64,000 bases of DNA from Roseovarius salinarum (GTDB lineage Bacteria; Pseudomonadota; Alphaproteobacteria; Rhodobacterales; Rhodobacteraceae), in contig NZ_PHNT01000014.1 in assembly GCF_002834145.1 (NCBI RefSeq), positions 36,528 through 100,527 of the forward strand, given 5' to 3'. Positions 24,957-35,239 of this stretch are shown piece after piece. The stretch's first letter is position 1. Every line of letters begins with the position of its first letter. The notes under the pieces were generated by a model. That model was not told the DNA's origin. It worked only from the letters and a program-made list of their open reading frames with translations, and did no database searches. Both the position numbers and the translations under genes were made by a program.

Positions 24957-26861
24957 TCATTCCCCGGCTTCGCGCGCGGCCTCCGCCGCGCCGTCCTCGA
25001 GCTGTGACAGCAGCATCGTCTCCAGGTCCTTTTCCAGATCGCGCGCACGCTGGATGTAGGCCGCGTTTTCCGCGGTGGGAATGTCCGGGTCCCACAGCGC
25101 GGCCAGTTCGCGCACCGACTGGCGGTCGTGCTGGTAGAAGGTCTGCTCCAGCTCGGCGGCCTCGAATTCGCTGAGGCCGATGTTCTCGAGCACGTAACGC
25201 CCCGCGCGCAGCGAGCTGTCGAACAGCTCGCGCACGATGTGGTCGGCACCCGCCTTGTAGAGCCGGAAAACATGCGTGCGGTCGCGCGCCCGGGCGACGA
25301 TCCGCAGGTCGGGGCGTTCGCGGCGCGCGTATTCCACCAGCCGGGTGGTGTCTTCGGGGTTGTTGAGCGCGGCCACGAGGATCCGCGCCTCGTCCAGCCC
25401 GGCGGCATGCAGCAGCTCGGGCCGGGTGGGGTCGCCGAAGAACCCCTTGATGCCGAACCGGCGCATGCGCTGGATGGTGTTGAGGTCGTGGTCAAGCACC
25501 ACCGTCCGGTAACCCGAGGAACGCACGAGACGGTTGACGATCTGCCCGAACCGGCCGATGCCCGCGATGATGATCGGGGCGCGTTCGTCGATATGGTCGG
25601 GTTCCCGCGCCTCGGCCGCCTCGCTTGTCATGCGCCGCGACAGCCATTCGTAGGTCATGAACAAAAGCGGCGTGATCAGCATGGTCATGCCGACCACCAG
25701 AAGAAGCGTTTCCGACAGCGCGGGCGGCAGGACGTGCTGCTGATCGGAAAACGCGATCAGCACGAAGCCGAATTCGCCCGCCTGCGCCAGCCCCAGCGTG
25801 AACAGCCACAGGTCGCGGCCGCGCAGGTCGAAGGCACGCCCCAGCAGGTAGAGGATGCAACCCTTGACCAGGATGACGGCCAGCGCGAGGCCCATGATCG
25901 TTCCCGGCGCGCCGATCAGCGTGGCGAAATCGATGCCCGCGCCCACGGTGATGAAGAACAGGCCCAGCAGCAGCCCCTTGAAGGGGGCGATGTCGCTTTG
26001 CAACTCGTGGCGGAACTCGCTGCTGGCCAGCACCACCCCGGCAAGGAAGGCGCCAAGCGCCGGCGACAGCCCGACCAGGTTCATCAGGAAGGCGATGCCC
26101 ACCACGATCAGAAGCGCCAGCGCGGTGTACATCTCGCGCAGGCGCGCGGCGTGGATGAACCGGAAGACCGGCCGCGTCAGGTAGATGCCGGTCAGGATGA
26201 TCGCGGCCACGGCGCCGAGGGTGACCAGCGTCACCCCCCAGCCGGGCAGACCCTCCACCAGCGAAAGCGCTGCGCCGTGCGCCCCCTCGGCCGTGTCGCC
26301 TTCTGCCCCGCGTTCCAGGACTTCGCCAAGCACCACCTCGGGCGGCTTGGGCATGGCCAGCAACGGCAGCGCCGCCAGCATCGGGATCACCGCGATGTCC
26401 TGCGTCAGCAGGACCGAGAAGGTTGACCGCCCGCCGCCGGTCTGCATCAGCCCCTTTTCCGAAAGGGTCTGCAACACGATCGCGGTTGACGACAGCGCGA
26501 AGATGAGTCCGGCGGCCAGGGCGATGCTCCAGGGCTGGCCCAGCGCCATGGCGCCCACCATAACCGCCAGCGTGGTCACCCCGATCTGCAAGCCGCCCAG
26601 CCCCAGAAGGCGGTGGCGCATGTCCCACAGCGCGCGTGGCTCCAGCTCCAGCCCGATGAGGAACAGCATCATGACCACGCCGAATTCGGCGAAATGCTGG
26701 ATCTCCTTCGTTTCGTGGCCCACCAGGCCCAGCGCCGGCCCGACGAGGATACCGGCAGCGAGGTACCCCAGCACCGAGCCCAGCCCCAGACGCGCGGCCA
26801 GCGGCACGGCGATGACCGCCGCGGCCAGGTAGATCGAGGCCTGGAACAGGAAACCTTCCAT
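24957..26861 (-). CDS. CPA2 family K+/H+ antiporter (KefB/KefC-like)
   Basis: A 634-residue protein. About 12 membrane helices form the CPA2 domain (LGYLAAGILVGPALGLVGHE; FGVVMMLFLIGLELEPRALW; LSPALGAFLAGVVLASSEFR). It is followed by a TrkA-N nucleotide-binding domain at about residue 428 (IIIAGIGRFGQIVNRLVRSS with the GxGRxG loop) and a charged tail. KefB/C are potassium efflux systems gated by glutathione adducts; the ancillary KefF/G flavoprotein is not adjacent here. AAGGAG precedes the ATG. It ends about 150 bases from cobT and follows the Lrp-like gene by 19 bases. Confidence 0.92.
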   Translation of the reverse strand: MEGFLFQASIYLAAAVIAVPLAARLGLGSVLGYLAAGILVGPALGLVGHETKEIQHFAEFGVVMMLFLIGLELEPRALWDMRHRLLGLGGLQIGVTTLAVMVGAMALGQPWSIALAAGLIFALSSTAIVLQTLSEKGLMQTGGGRSTFSVLLTQDIAVIPMLAALPLLAMPKPPEVVLGEVLERGAEGDTAEGAHGAALSLVEGLPGWGVTLVTLGAVAAIILTGIYLTRPVFRFIHAARLREMYTALALLIVVGIAFLMNLVGLSPALGAFLAGVVLASSEFRHELQSDIAPFKGLLLGLFFITVGAGIDFATLIGAPGTIMGLALAVILVKGCILYLLGRAFDLRGRDLWLFTLGLAQAGEFGFVLIAFSDQQHVLPPALSETLLLVVGMTMLITPLLFMTYEWLSRRMTSEAAEAREPDHIDERAPIIIAGIGRFGQIVNRLVRSSGYRTVVLDHDLNTIQRMRRFGIKGFFGDPTRPELLHAAGLDEARILVAALNNPEDTTRLVEYARRERPDLRIVARARDRTHVFRLYKAGADHIVRELFDSSLRAGRYVLENIGLSEFEAAELEQTFYQHDRQSVRELAALWDPDIPTAENAAYIQRARDLEKDLETMLLSQLEDGAAEAAREAGE

Positions 26862-26880
26862 CAGCGGCTCCTTCGCGGGG

Positions 26881-27336
26881 TCAGGTGGGCAGGGGGGCGT
26901 CGGATTTGCATTGGTCCATCACGATCCGGCTGTGCACGCGGTCCACCGCGTCGTGCGGCAGAAGAACATCGTGCACAAGTGCGTTGAGCGCGCCCAGGTC
27001 GGGGCAAGAGACGCGCAAGAGCCATTCGGCGCAGCCCGTCAGCGTCCAGGCACTGACAACCTCGCGCCGGGTTTCGACAAGCCGCAGGAAGCTGCGGGCA
27101 TGATCCCTGCCGCGCGCGTTGAGCTGTACCTGCACGAAGGCCTGCAGGGCCAGCCCCAGCTGCCGTGGGTCCAGCCGCGCGGTGTCGCTGCGGATGACGC
27201 CCGCCGCCTCCAATCGCTGGCGCCGGCGGCCCGCCTGGCTCGGCGAACGGCCGAGCCGTTCACCCGGTTCCTGCGCGGTCGGATGGGCGGTTTTCTGCGG
27301 GGCGGCGAGAAGGCGTGTATCGGTTTCGTCAAGCAT
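26881..27336 (-). CDS. Lrp/AsnC family regulator, possibly with a damaged helix-turn-helix
   Basis: A 151-residue protein with the Lrp layout: N-terminal DNA-binding region (MLDETDTRLLAAPQKTAHPT, then LGRSPSQAGRRRQRLEAAGV) and an AsnC effector domain (GLALQAFVQVQLNA, VVSAWTLTGCAEWLLRV, LNALVHDVLLPHDAVDRVHS). Prolines replace the usual Leu in LLAALQ and QELGERL positions (LLAAPQ, QEPGERLG), which should weaken the helices of the DNA-binding domain. The effector domain looks intact. It lies 19 bases before the Kef-type antiporter and may control it. Confidence 0.75.
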   Translation of the reverse strand: MLDETDTRLLAAPQKTAHPTAQEPGERLGRSPSQAGRRRQRLEAAGVIRSDTARLDPRQLGLALQAFVQVQLNARGRDHARSFLRLVETRREVVSAWTLTGCAEWLLRVSCPDLGALNALVHDVLLPHDAVDRVHSRIVMDQCKSDAPLPT

Positions 27337-27692
27337 ATGCGGACATTTAGCCCGATTTGTAACAGCGACGCAAATCCGGCGCGCCCGTTGCCGCAAATGG
27401 CGAGGACTCCGCGCGATCCTTGGGCATCGAGGCACCCATCGTGCAGCGTGCGTGCCGTATACGACAGCAAACCCCGCGCGCCCGGTCGCGCACGGCGCGC
27501 TGCAGACGCCGATCACCGAAGGGGCCGCGCGCGAACCGGCGTTTCCGGGGCGATCGGGCGCGGGCCGGATCGCACCGGCGGGCCGAGGCATTCGCCCCGA
27601 CTGGCGGTGATCCGGCTTCGCGCCTTGCCGTGCGATGAATCCGGGCAAGGCGCATGGCGGAACCTGCAGCCCCGGCGCGGTGCGGCCGTGCC
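27337..27692. other. Intergenic region without a recognisable gene
   Basis: About 356 bases between the Lrp-like start and the end of the large bitopic protein gene, both on the minus strand. The first part after the Lrp start (27337-27365) is relatively AT-rich and should hold the Lrp promoter. The remainder is GC-rich, and its open frames have no family features. No hairpin terminator was found. Confidence 0.4.
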
Positions 27693-30314
27693 TCAGCCCT
27701 GGGGCATCCGCAGGATGACGCTCTGACCGCGCTTGACGTAGCGCAGTTGCTCCGCGCCGATCGCGGCCACGCGGCCGCCGTCGAGCTCGTCGCCCACCTT
27801 GACCTTGCGGTAGCGCCCGTTGGCCAGCCGCACCAGCGCGCGCCGGTCGGCCGTCTCGCCGTATACCCCGATCAGGTTGATACGGCGCAGGTTGATTCGG
27901 TTGCGCTCGGTGGCCTGCTTTGCCACCGACGCGCGCGTCGGTTGCTCGGGCGCGAGGGCCGCCGCCCGCGTGTTCTCGGCGCGGTCGCGGTCCTCGGCGC
28001 GCAGCCGCGCGGCCCGCTCCGCGAGGTCGCCGGGGCGCGCGCTGGGCTTGAGCGAGGCGGTCACGGCCTGCGGCGTGGTGTCCTCGAAGAAACCGGCCTC
28101 CTCGTCCTGGGCCTCGCGGATCGCTTCCTCGACGGCGTCAGGGTCCGGCGCGGCCGGGGCGGCCTCGGCATCGTTCGTGATCTCTTCGGGGGCAAGCGCC
28201 TCGGGGCGCACGCGGGGCCGCAATTCGCTGTCGGCGGCCTCTTCGCCGGCGCGCTCCGGCAAGGCCGCGGGACGAACCCGCGGGCGCACCTCGCCCATCC
28301 GCGCGAGATCCTCTTCCGAGATCAGCCCGACCCCCGGGCCAAGGCGCCGCGGCGTCGGCGGCGGCACCGCGGCCGGGTCGCCCAGGAAGACTCGCACGCC
28401 CTGCGGGGTCAGCGCGCCCTCCTCGGTGGCCTGCACGAAACCACGGTCGTCGTATTCGTATTCCGTGTCCGGCGGCGGAGGAATGCCGGGGCTGACCGGG
28501 CGCCGGTCCGTCCGGGCGTCGGCAGGGTCGGGCAGGGCCACGGCATCGAGCTTGGGCACGTCCCCGTCGATCGTCGCGATCGAGAGATCCTCCAGCCGCG
28601 CCGCTTGCGGCGCGGCCATTTCCGGCGGCGCGCGCTGCCAGATGCCGGTCGCGGCGTAGCGCGCGCGGGCTTCGTCCGGCGTCAGCGGCTCGGGCTCGTC
28701 CGGCGGGGCAGGGGCGGTGATCTCTTCCTCGGCCTGCGGGGCCGGTTCAGGGTCCGCGGCGCCGGTATCGTCCGGCAGTGCCGCGACCTCGCGGCCCGTG
28801 TCCGCCTCCGGCGCGGCGGGATCTTCGCTCGCGGCCTCTTCAGGTGCCGGAAGCTGCGCGCCGGCCGCCGGGGGATCAGCCGTCGATGGGCTCGTGTCCT
28901 GCGCGTCGGCGATCCCGGCGTCAGGGACCTCGGCGGACGCCGTCTCGGTCGTGCCGGCCGTGTCGCCACGCAGCGCGCGCGACAGCGGCGTGTCCAGGAA
29001 CAGGGCGGCCCAGCCGCCCACGGCCAACAGCACGGCGATCAGGGCCACCGCGAAGATCAGCCCGCCGTTGCGCCGGGTGTCCTGCCGCTCGACGTTCAGG
29101 CCGGCGGGCGGTCCGACCGGCCCGGCGATGGGCTCGGGTTCTTCGCGCTTGCCGATGGAGGCGATTCGCTCGCGCGCCTTCCTGTGCAGTTTGCCCGGTG
29201 CCGCGGTTGCCTGCCGGGCAAGCGTGGACCCGAGTGCCCGGCGGTGCAGCTTCTGCGGGGCCTCGACGACCCGCCGTGCCGCCGGGCGCGCCTTGCGGAC
29301 CGCTTCCGCGATCCGCGCCTTGCCACCGTTCCCCGCAGCGGGGGATTTGCGGAGGCCGCCGGACGGCTGCCGCGTTCGCGTGGTGGCCTCGTGCGGGGTT
29401 TCATCACCGGCGCCCTTCCGCCACTGCGCGAAAGTTCCCGCAAGGTGCGGCGTGTGCGCCACGGGGGGGCGCGATCCGGCCGGCTTCTGCCCGGGTTTGC
29501 CCTTTGCCTTCCGCGCGGCCTTGCCGGACTTGCCCTTGGAGCTGGCCGCGTCGTCGGCGGCACGGATGCTGGTGAAGGCCGTCGCGGGGGCGGGTTCAGG
29601 CTCCGGCGCGTCCCCGCGGTCTGAGGGAGAGGCGGCCGGCGGCTCGGCAGCGGGCGTTGGCGGCTGTTCCGGTCTTGCCGGTCCGGTGGCACCCGTCGCC
29701 GGCGTCGCGGTGCTTTCGGACGCGGCGGCGGCGGGGATGTCGGCGGGCACTTCGGGCGGCTCGGGCAGATGCGCTGCGCCCACGATCTCCACCGGCGCGG
29801 AGTCGCGTTCGATGGTTTCGTTGCCGCAGGTTTCGGCGGCGTGAGCCGTCGGGCCGAAGAAAGGTTCGCCCACGAAGGCGCCGGGGGGCGGAACTGCCAC
29901 GAAGCCGAGCGGGTTGAAGCGGTGGTCGAGCGCGAAGCTCTCGGCCTCTTGCAGGGTCTCGCGCGCAACGGCGGCAATGTAGGTGCGCGTTCCGTCCGTC
30001 GACCAGTCGTAGACGAGGTCGTCCACCGCATACGGTGTGGCCCCGTCGAGGGCATCGCGCACGGCCTGCTCGGTGTCCTGACCTTCGCCCGCGGCAGGGA
30101 TGTCGAGATAGCGTATCTGCTCGACGGGGATCACCAGCTTGCTGCGCAGGCCAGAGGCGTCGAGCGCGCCCGCCTTGTCGCGCAACGCGGCCAGCGCGCC
30201 TGCGAGATCGTCCGACTCCAGCGCGGCCTCGCCGACCAGATGCCAGCCGCGATGGGCCCGGTGCAGAAGGCCGATCCCTTCGAACGACAGGGTCAGGGCA
30301 AAATTCGGTTTCAT
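27693..30314 (-). CDS. Bitopic protein: GspL/PilM-like N-terminus, one membrane helix, PilP/GspC-like C-terminus
   Basis: The 873-residue protein has four parts. Residues 1-150 resemble the actin-like cytoplasmic domain of GspL/PilM (LVIPVEQIRYLDIP, ALDGATPYAVDDLVYDWSTD, YIAAVARETLQEAESFALDH). Residues about 160-400 are a Pro/Ala/Glu-rich then basic linker. One membrane helix lies at about 415-440 (GGLIFAVALIAVLLAVGGWA). A second acidic low-complexity linker leads to residues about 806-873 (RRINLIGVYGETADRRALVR, LANGRYRKVKVGDELDGG, VAAIGAEQLRYVKRGQSVIL), close to the PilP/GspC HR domain. It lacks secretion or pilus neighbours. Homologues are, as far as I recall, called hypothetical. GTG at 30320 is an alternative start. 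Confidence 0.72.
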   Translation of the reverse strand: MKPNFALTLSFEGIGLLHRAHRGWHLVGEAALESDDLAGALAALRDKAGALDASGLRSKLVIPVEQIRYLDIPAAGEGQDTEQAVRDALDGATPYAVDDLVYDWSTDGTRTYIAAVARETLQEAESFALDHRFNPLGFVAVPPPGAFVGEPFFGPTAHAAETCGNETIERDSAPVEIVGAAHLPEPPEVPADIPAAAASESTATPATGATGPARPEQPPTPAAEPPAASPSDRGDAPEPEPAPATAFTSIRAADDAASSKGKSGKAARKAKGKPGQKPAGSRPPVAHTPHLAGTFAQWRKGAGDETPHEATTRTRQPSGGLRKSPAAGNGGKARIAEAVRKARPAARRVVEAPQKLHRRALGSTLARQATAAPGKLHRKARERIASIGKREEPEPIAGPVGPPAGLNVERQDTRRNGGLIFAVALIAVLLAVGGWAALFLDTPLSRALRGDTAGTTETASAEVPDAGIADAQDTSPSTADPPAAGAQLPAPEEAASEDPAAPEADTGREVAALPDDTGAADPEPAPQAEEEITAPAPPDEPEPLTPDEARARYAATGIWQRAPPEMAAPQAARLEDLSIATIDGDVPKLDAVALPDPADARTDRRPVSPGIPPPPDTEYEYDDRGFVQATEEGALTPQGVRVFLGDPAAVPPPTPRRLGPGVGLISEEDLARMGEVRPRVRPAALPERAGEEAADSELRPRVRPEALAPEEITNDAEAAPAAPDPDAVEEAIREAQDEEAGFFEDTTPQAVTASLKPSARPGDLAERAARLRAEDRDRAENTRAAALAPEQPTRASVAKQATERNRINLRRINLIGVYGETADRRALVRLANGRYRKVKVGDELDGGRVAAIGAEQLRYVKRGQSVILRMPQG

Positions 30315-30390
30315 CGTCACAGCAGTAACATCGCGCGCGGACGCGCGAAAATCCCCTCCGGTTCTGCGCGATATTACAGCAGGTTATCGC

Positions 30391-30442
30391 CGAGGGAAAG
30401 GGCAAGCCCGGCGGCGCGACGAACGGCGCCGCCGGGCTTGCC
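30391..30442 (-). terminator. Strong terminator after the sulfhydrylase gene
   Basis: GGCAAGCCCGGCGGCGC (30401-30417) and its exact complement (30426-30442) form a 17-bp perfect stem with an 8-base loop. Read on the minus strand it is followed by CTTTCCC. It lies just after the stop of the gene ending at 30452. Confidence 0.8.
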
Positions 30443-30451
30443 CCGCGGGGG

Positions 30452-31732
<1,281 letters not shown>

Positions 31733-31822
31733 GGAGTCCTCCTGTTGAAGCTTGGACAATTGTGTAGGATATCGCGGTGACCCTCACAACTCTCGCCATT
31801 CCTCCCGGCGACAGGAGCCGCC

Positions 31823-32236
31823 ATGCCGCACCCGTTCCACCTTGCCTTCAACGTCGACGATCTGGATGCCGCGCGGGCCTTCTACGGCGACACGCTTGGC
31901 GCGACCGAGGGGCGCTCGGCCGAGACATGGGTCGATTTCGACTTCTTCGGCCATCAGCTCAGCCTGCATCTGGGGACGCCGTTCGAGACGCGCACGACCG
32001 GGAAGGTGGGCGCGCACATGGTGCCCATGCCCCATTTCGGCGTCGTGCTGCCGCTGGCCGAGTGGCGCGCGCTGGCGCGCCGGCTGGAAGAGGCCGGAAT
32101 CGATTTCGTCCTGTCCCCGCAGGTGCGGTTCGAGGGCCAGCCGGGCGAGCAGTGGACGATGTTCTTTCGCGACCCGGCGGGCAATCCCATCGAGATCAAG
32201 GGGCTGCCCGACGAGAGCGCGCTTTTCGCAAGTTGA
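31823..32236 (+). CDS. VOC (glyoxalase/dioxygenase fold) protein
   Basis: A 137-residue protein with two beta-alpha-beta-beta-beta modules: FHLAFNVDDLDAARAFYGDT, LGATEGRSAETWVDFDFFGH, HFGVVLPLAEWRALARRLEE, and FFRDPAGNPIEIKGLPD. Possible metal ligands are H6 and a late Glu in IEIKG. Relatives include glyoxalases, dioxygenases and resistance proteins, so the reaction is not predictable. AGGAG precedes the ATG. The next gene is convergent. Confidence 0.87.
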   Translation: MPHPFHLAFNVDDLDAARAFYGDTLGATEGRSAETWVDFDFFGHQLSLHLGTPFETRTTGKVGAHMVPMPHFGVVLPLAEWRALARRLEEAGIDFVLSPQVRFEGQPGEQWTMFFRDPAGNPIEIKGLPDESALFAS

Positions 32237-32295
32237 CCGCGCCTTGGCCTTCGCGGCGGGGCAGTTGCCCGGACTGCCCCGGTGGCACCGCGCGC

Positions 32296-32931
32296 CTACC
32301 CGGCCTCTGCGTCCAGCAGCGCCAGGATCGGCTGCCACTGCGCCTGCATCTCGCGATAGGGTTTCTGCGTGCGGTCGAATACGCTCAGCCCGTTCCGCGC
32401 CAGCTCGCCGTAGGCCGCGCGCTCGGAAATGCAGGCCAGCGGCGGTTCGCCCATACCTGCCAGGGCGTCTGCCAGGGCCTCGAAGGCCCGGGAACGTGGC
32501 CGCACGCGGTTGGCGATCACGCGGATGTCCGCCTTGCCCTTGCGCACGCGCTTGATCTCGCGGAGTTTCTTGAGGAAACGCCGCGTGCTGTCCTCGTCGA
32601 TCCACGACGGGGTCAGCGGCACCAGCACAAGCGTGGCCTCGGCCACCAGATCCTTGGCGCCGCCGCGGTTCAGGCTGCCCGGGGAATCCACCACCAGCCA
32701 GTCGGCCTTTTTCGGCGCGTCGCCCACGGCCGTCGACGCGCTCCAGTCGCGCCGCTTGATCGGGGCGGCGTCCTCGGGGCGGCGCTTCAGCCAGCGCAGC
32801 GCGGATTTCTGCCGGTCGGCGTCGGCCAATGCCACGCGATCGCCGCGCGCCGCAAGCGCGGCGGCCACCGTGACCGCTGTCACTGTCTTGCCGGTCCCGC
32901 CCTTCGGGTTGGCGACAAGGATCGTCTTCAT
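32296..32931 (-). CDS. ParA-like P-loop ATPase, orphan
   Basis: This 211-residue protein opens with the deviant Walker A of the ParA/MinD family, NPKGGTGKTVTAVTVAAALA, followed by LADADRQKSALRWLKRRP and WLVVDSPGSL (Walker A' and B regions). It has no ParB partner nearby and no N-terminal DNA-binding domain, so it is a short orphan ParA, like those that position chemotaxis clusters or other cargo. GGAGGACGGGCCG precedes the ATG. Its cargo cannot be told from its neighbours. Confidence 0.88.
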   Translation of the reverse strand: MKTILVANPKGGTGKTVTAVTVAAALAARGDRVALADADRQKSALRWLKRRPEDAAPIKRRDWSASTAVGDAPKKADWLVVDSPGSLNRGGAKDLVAEATLVLVPLTPSWIDEDSTRRFLKKLREIKRVRKGKADIRVIANRVRPRSRAFEALADALAGMGEPPLACISERAAYGELARNGLSVFDRTQKPYREMQAQWQPILALLDAEAG

Positions 32932-33024
32932 CGGCCCGTCCTCCTTGTGCCGGTCAGTCGCCGCGCGCGTCGTGCGCCCCCCGGGCGGAGCGACCGTTGC
33001 CGGCCCGGGCGGATCGGTCAATCC

Positions 33025-33472
33025 CTAGTCGCGCCCGTCATAATCGGGGGAGTCGGCGCCGGCTAGGCGGCCGGATCCGGCGGCGTGCAGCCGGCCCGCG
33101 ACGTCGCGAGGGTGGTGGCGGGCAAGACCGTGTACAATGGCTGTGTCATGCCAGCGCCCGCCAGTCTGCTCATAATTGCGCGGCCCGGTGCCGAGGTCGG
33201 TCGCCTCATCCGAAGGGGTGTCAGGCGGCTCGCCCACGATCCGCCGCACCACTTTCCTGCAATCTCCGCCCGGGCACCGGTAGGCCTCTGCGTTGATGAC
33301 GACCTCCGTCCAGTCCGCACCGGCCGCCAGCGATTGCGGCACGTAATCCCGCGTGGTGTAGATCTTGCCGTCAACTTCCAAGGTCCCGGAAAAAGGTCGT
33401 TCCCAGCCCACAACCGGACAGAAGCCCGACCAGGGCCGCGGACAGGGTGACGGTTGCGCCGCGATGAATCAT
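33025..33472 (-). pseudogene. Frameshifted lipoprotein gene
   Basis: Translation should begin at ATG 33472, which has an excellent GGGGAGG ribosome-binding site and encodes a lipoprotein signal (MIHRGATVTLSAALVGLLSG followed by C21). In the given sequence this frame stops after 33 codons at 33371. If the run of five A (33390-33394, five T in the coding strand) had four bases, it would run on as GTTFSGTLEVDGKIYTTRDY and DWTEVVINAEAYRCPGGDC to the stop at 33025, giving about 148 residues. So the gene is broken, slips, or carries a sequencing error. The restored protein is not in a family I know. Confidence 0.72.
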
Positions 33473-33636
33473 TTCCGATACCTCCCCGCTTCACGTGTCG
33501 CTCCGGCCTCGCCCGATGCCCCGCCTTCTGGTGTCAATCTACCAGACACGGCCCCCGCGACGAAAGCGCGCAGGGGTTTCCCCGGCCGGCGGATCCTGCT
33601 GAGGAAAGCGCCGAGACGCCCGCGCGAAATCGAGGG

Positions 33637-34641
33637 TCACCGCATCCAGAAGCCGTTGCGCTTGATCGTGTTGCGGATGGCCTTTTCCTTGTGCGGCAGG
33701 TTCTCGCGGTCGAAGAGCGCGCGCACCTTGTGCCCGCGGCCCTGGAAGATCATGCGCTTCATCGGGTCGTGCCCCTTGAGCGCCTTCTTGATCCAGTTGG
33801 GCGCGGTGACCTGCTCGAGCACCTCGACCGCCCGGTCGGATTCGCGCGCGTAGAGCAGCGGCAACAGCCGGTAGTGGCAGGTGACCTCGCCATCCAGCAG
33901 CCCGGGCGGAAGGGTGTCGCGTCCGCCGCCAAGGGCGTGGATCACCAGCGGCAGCGCGACCTGGTCGAGCCAGGGATCGAGGCTCTGGCACACCAGTTCG
34001 GCCGGCGGGTCGTCGCGGATCGACAGGGCGTAATCGAGGAAGCGTTGCCCGAAGACGCGCGGGCAGCGGTAGAAGAAGAAGCCCGCGTTGAAATAGAGGT
34101 ACCGCCGCCAGTGTTCGTCGGGCTGGCCCCGGTCCAGAGAACTTTCGAAATCCAGCCCGAACCGGTCGTAGAGCGATTTCCAGATGGCGGTGTAACCGGG
34201 GCCGTAAAGCTCGATCTCGGGCCAGGTGCCCTCGCGCCGCAGCGAGGCGGTGGGCCGCGCGAAATCGAATGGCACCGCGGACAGGTCCCCGGTGACCAGC
34301 GTGTCGGTGTCGAAGAACACGAACGGCTCGCCCTCGGGCAGCGCGAGCAGCGCCTCGATCTTGTTGCCGTAGGGGTAGGCGTCCCCGAAGTGGCGCGCCT
34401 CGAACGGCAGGATCTCGGCGCCCAGACGGTGAAGCGCCGCGCGCGTGTCGTCGCCGCGCATGCGCGGGTCGGCGCCCCACAGCGGGCCGGGCTGGGGCTC
34501 GGCCACGAACAGCCGCCCGGTGAAATCGGGGCTCATCGCGCGCAGTGAGGCGGCGAAAACGACGGCCTCGTACTGCAGGCGCCCGGCCTGGCCCACGACC
34601 ACGACGTTGAAACTCTGGCTTTTGTCTGCCCGCCCGGCCAT
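33637..34641 (-). CDS. Glycosyltransferase-like protein with DxD motif
   Basis: This 334-residue cytosolic protein begins with a Rossmann-like strand (FNVVVVGQAGRLQYEAVVFA) and has a DxD motif in EPFVFFDTDTLVTGDLSAVP, followed by YLYFNAGFFFYRCPRVFGQR and DPWLDQVALPLVIHALGGGR. This order (DxD, then NAG, then DQ) is that of GT-A family enzymes such as GT8. The C-terminal MKRMIFQGRGHKVRALFDRE is basic. Donor and acceptor are unknown. It is divergent from the secreted protein at 34739. Confidence 0.7.
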   Translation of the reverse strand: MAGRADKSQSFNVVVVGQAGRLQYEAVVFAASLRAMSPDFTGRLFVAEPQPGPLWGADPRMRGDDTRAALHRLGAEILPFEARHFGDAYPYGNKIEALLALPEGEPFVFFDTDTLVTGDLSAVPFDFARPTASLRREGTWPEIELYGPGYTAIWKSLYDRFGLDFESSLDRGQPDEHWRRYLYFNAGFFFYRCPRVFGQRFLDYALSIRDDPPAELVCQSLDPWLDQVALPLVIHALGGGRDTLPPGLLDGEVTCHYRLLPLLYARESDRAVEVLEQVTAPNWIKKALKGHDPMKRMIFQGRGHKVRALFDRENLPHKEKAIRNTIKRNGFWMR

Positions 34642-34738
34642 ACTTTCGCGTGCCCTGCCCGTACTGGACCGCAGTATAGGGGCTGCGGCGGCCGGGCAGA
34701 AGGGGCAAGTTGCCCCGAGGCGACAGGGAGGGAGAAAC

Positions 34739-35227
34739 ATGCTGCACTGGTTTTTCGCGGGTCTCGCGCTGGCCCTTGGCGGTGGACCCGTCGGGGAGTC
34801 CGGCACGACCGGTCCGGCCCTCGCCGAACAGTCGAATGACCAAGCCTATACCGGGGAGCCGCAGACGCCCACCGGCAAGTTCACCACCGCGACCGAGGTC
34901 AGGCCGATCCTGACCGCGACAAAGCCCGACTGGGTCGCCGTGCGCGAATTCAACGGGCAGGATCTGCTTTACTTTACCCAGATCCTGAGCTGGCGTTGCG
35001 GGTTGGTCGGGCTGCACTACGGCGTGAACGGCGGGGAAATGCGCGCGTGGGACATGCCGCCCTGCCTGACGGACACGGCCCAGCCCAATGCCATCCGGGC
35101 CGAGGACGGGCTGCCCTACGTCGCCTTCGGGCCCGGGCACGTGCAGTCGGTGCAGGTCGAGATCATCTACGACGACCTGACCCGCGACAGCGCGCATTAC
35201 GAGCGGTCCGATGTCCTGATGCCGTGA
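34739..35227 (+). CDS. Secreted protein of unknown function
   Basis: A 162-residue protein. The ATG follows GGGAGGGAGAAAC. The first 30 residues look like a Sec signal (MLHWFFAGLALALGGGPVGE, cleavage near PALAEQ). The mature domain is strand-rich: FTTATEVRPILTATKPDWVA, LLYFTQILSWRCGLVGLHYG, SVQVEIIYDD. Two cysteines (SWRC and PPC) could form a disulfide. I do not recognise the family with certainty, although the pattern is common as a hypothetical protein in Rhodobacterales. It ends just before tRNA-Tyr on the opposite strand. Confidence 0.72.
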   Translation: MLHWFFAGLALALGGGPVGESGTTGPALAEQSNDQAYTGEPQTPTGKFTTATEVRPILTATKPDWVAVREFNGQDLLYFTQILSWRCGLVGLHYGVNGGEMRAWDMPPCLTDTAQPNAIRAEDGLPYVAFGPGHVQSVQVEIIYDDLTRDSAHYERSDVLMP

Positions 35228-35239
35228 TCGGTAAAGGGG

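Noticed and set aside
33063..33494. Alternative open frame over the broken lipoprotein
   Set aside because: Arg-rich with no ribosome-binding site; the lipobox start and the frame-2 continuation explain the locus better.
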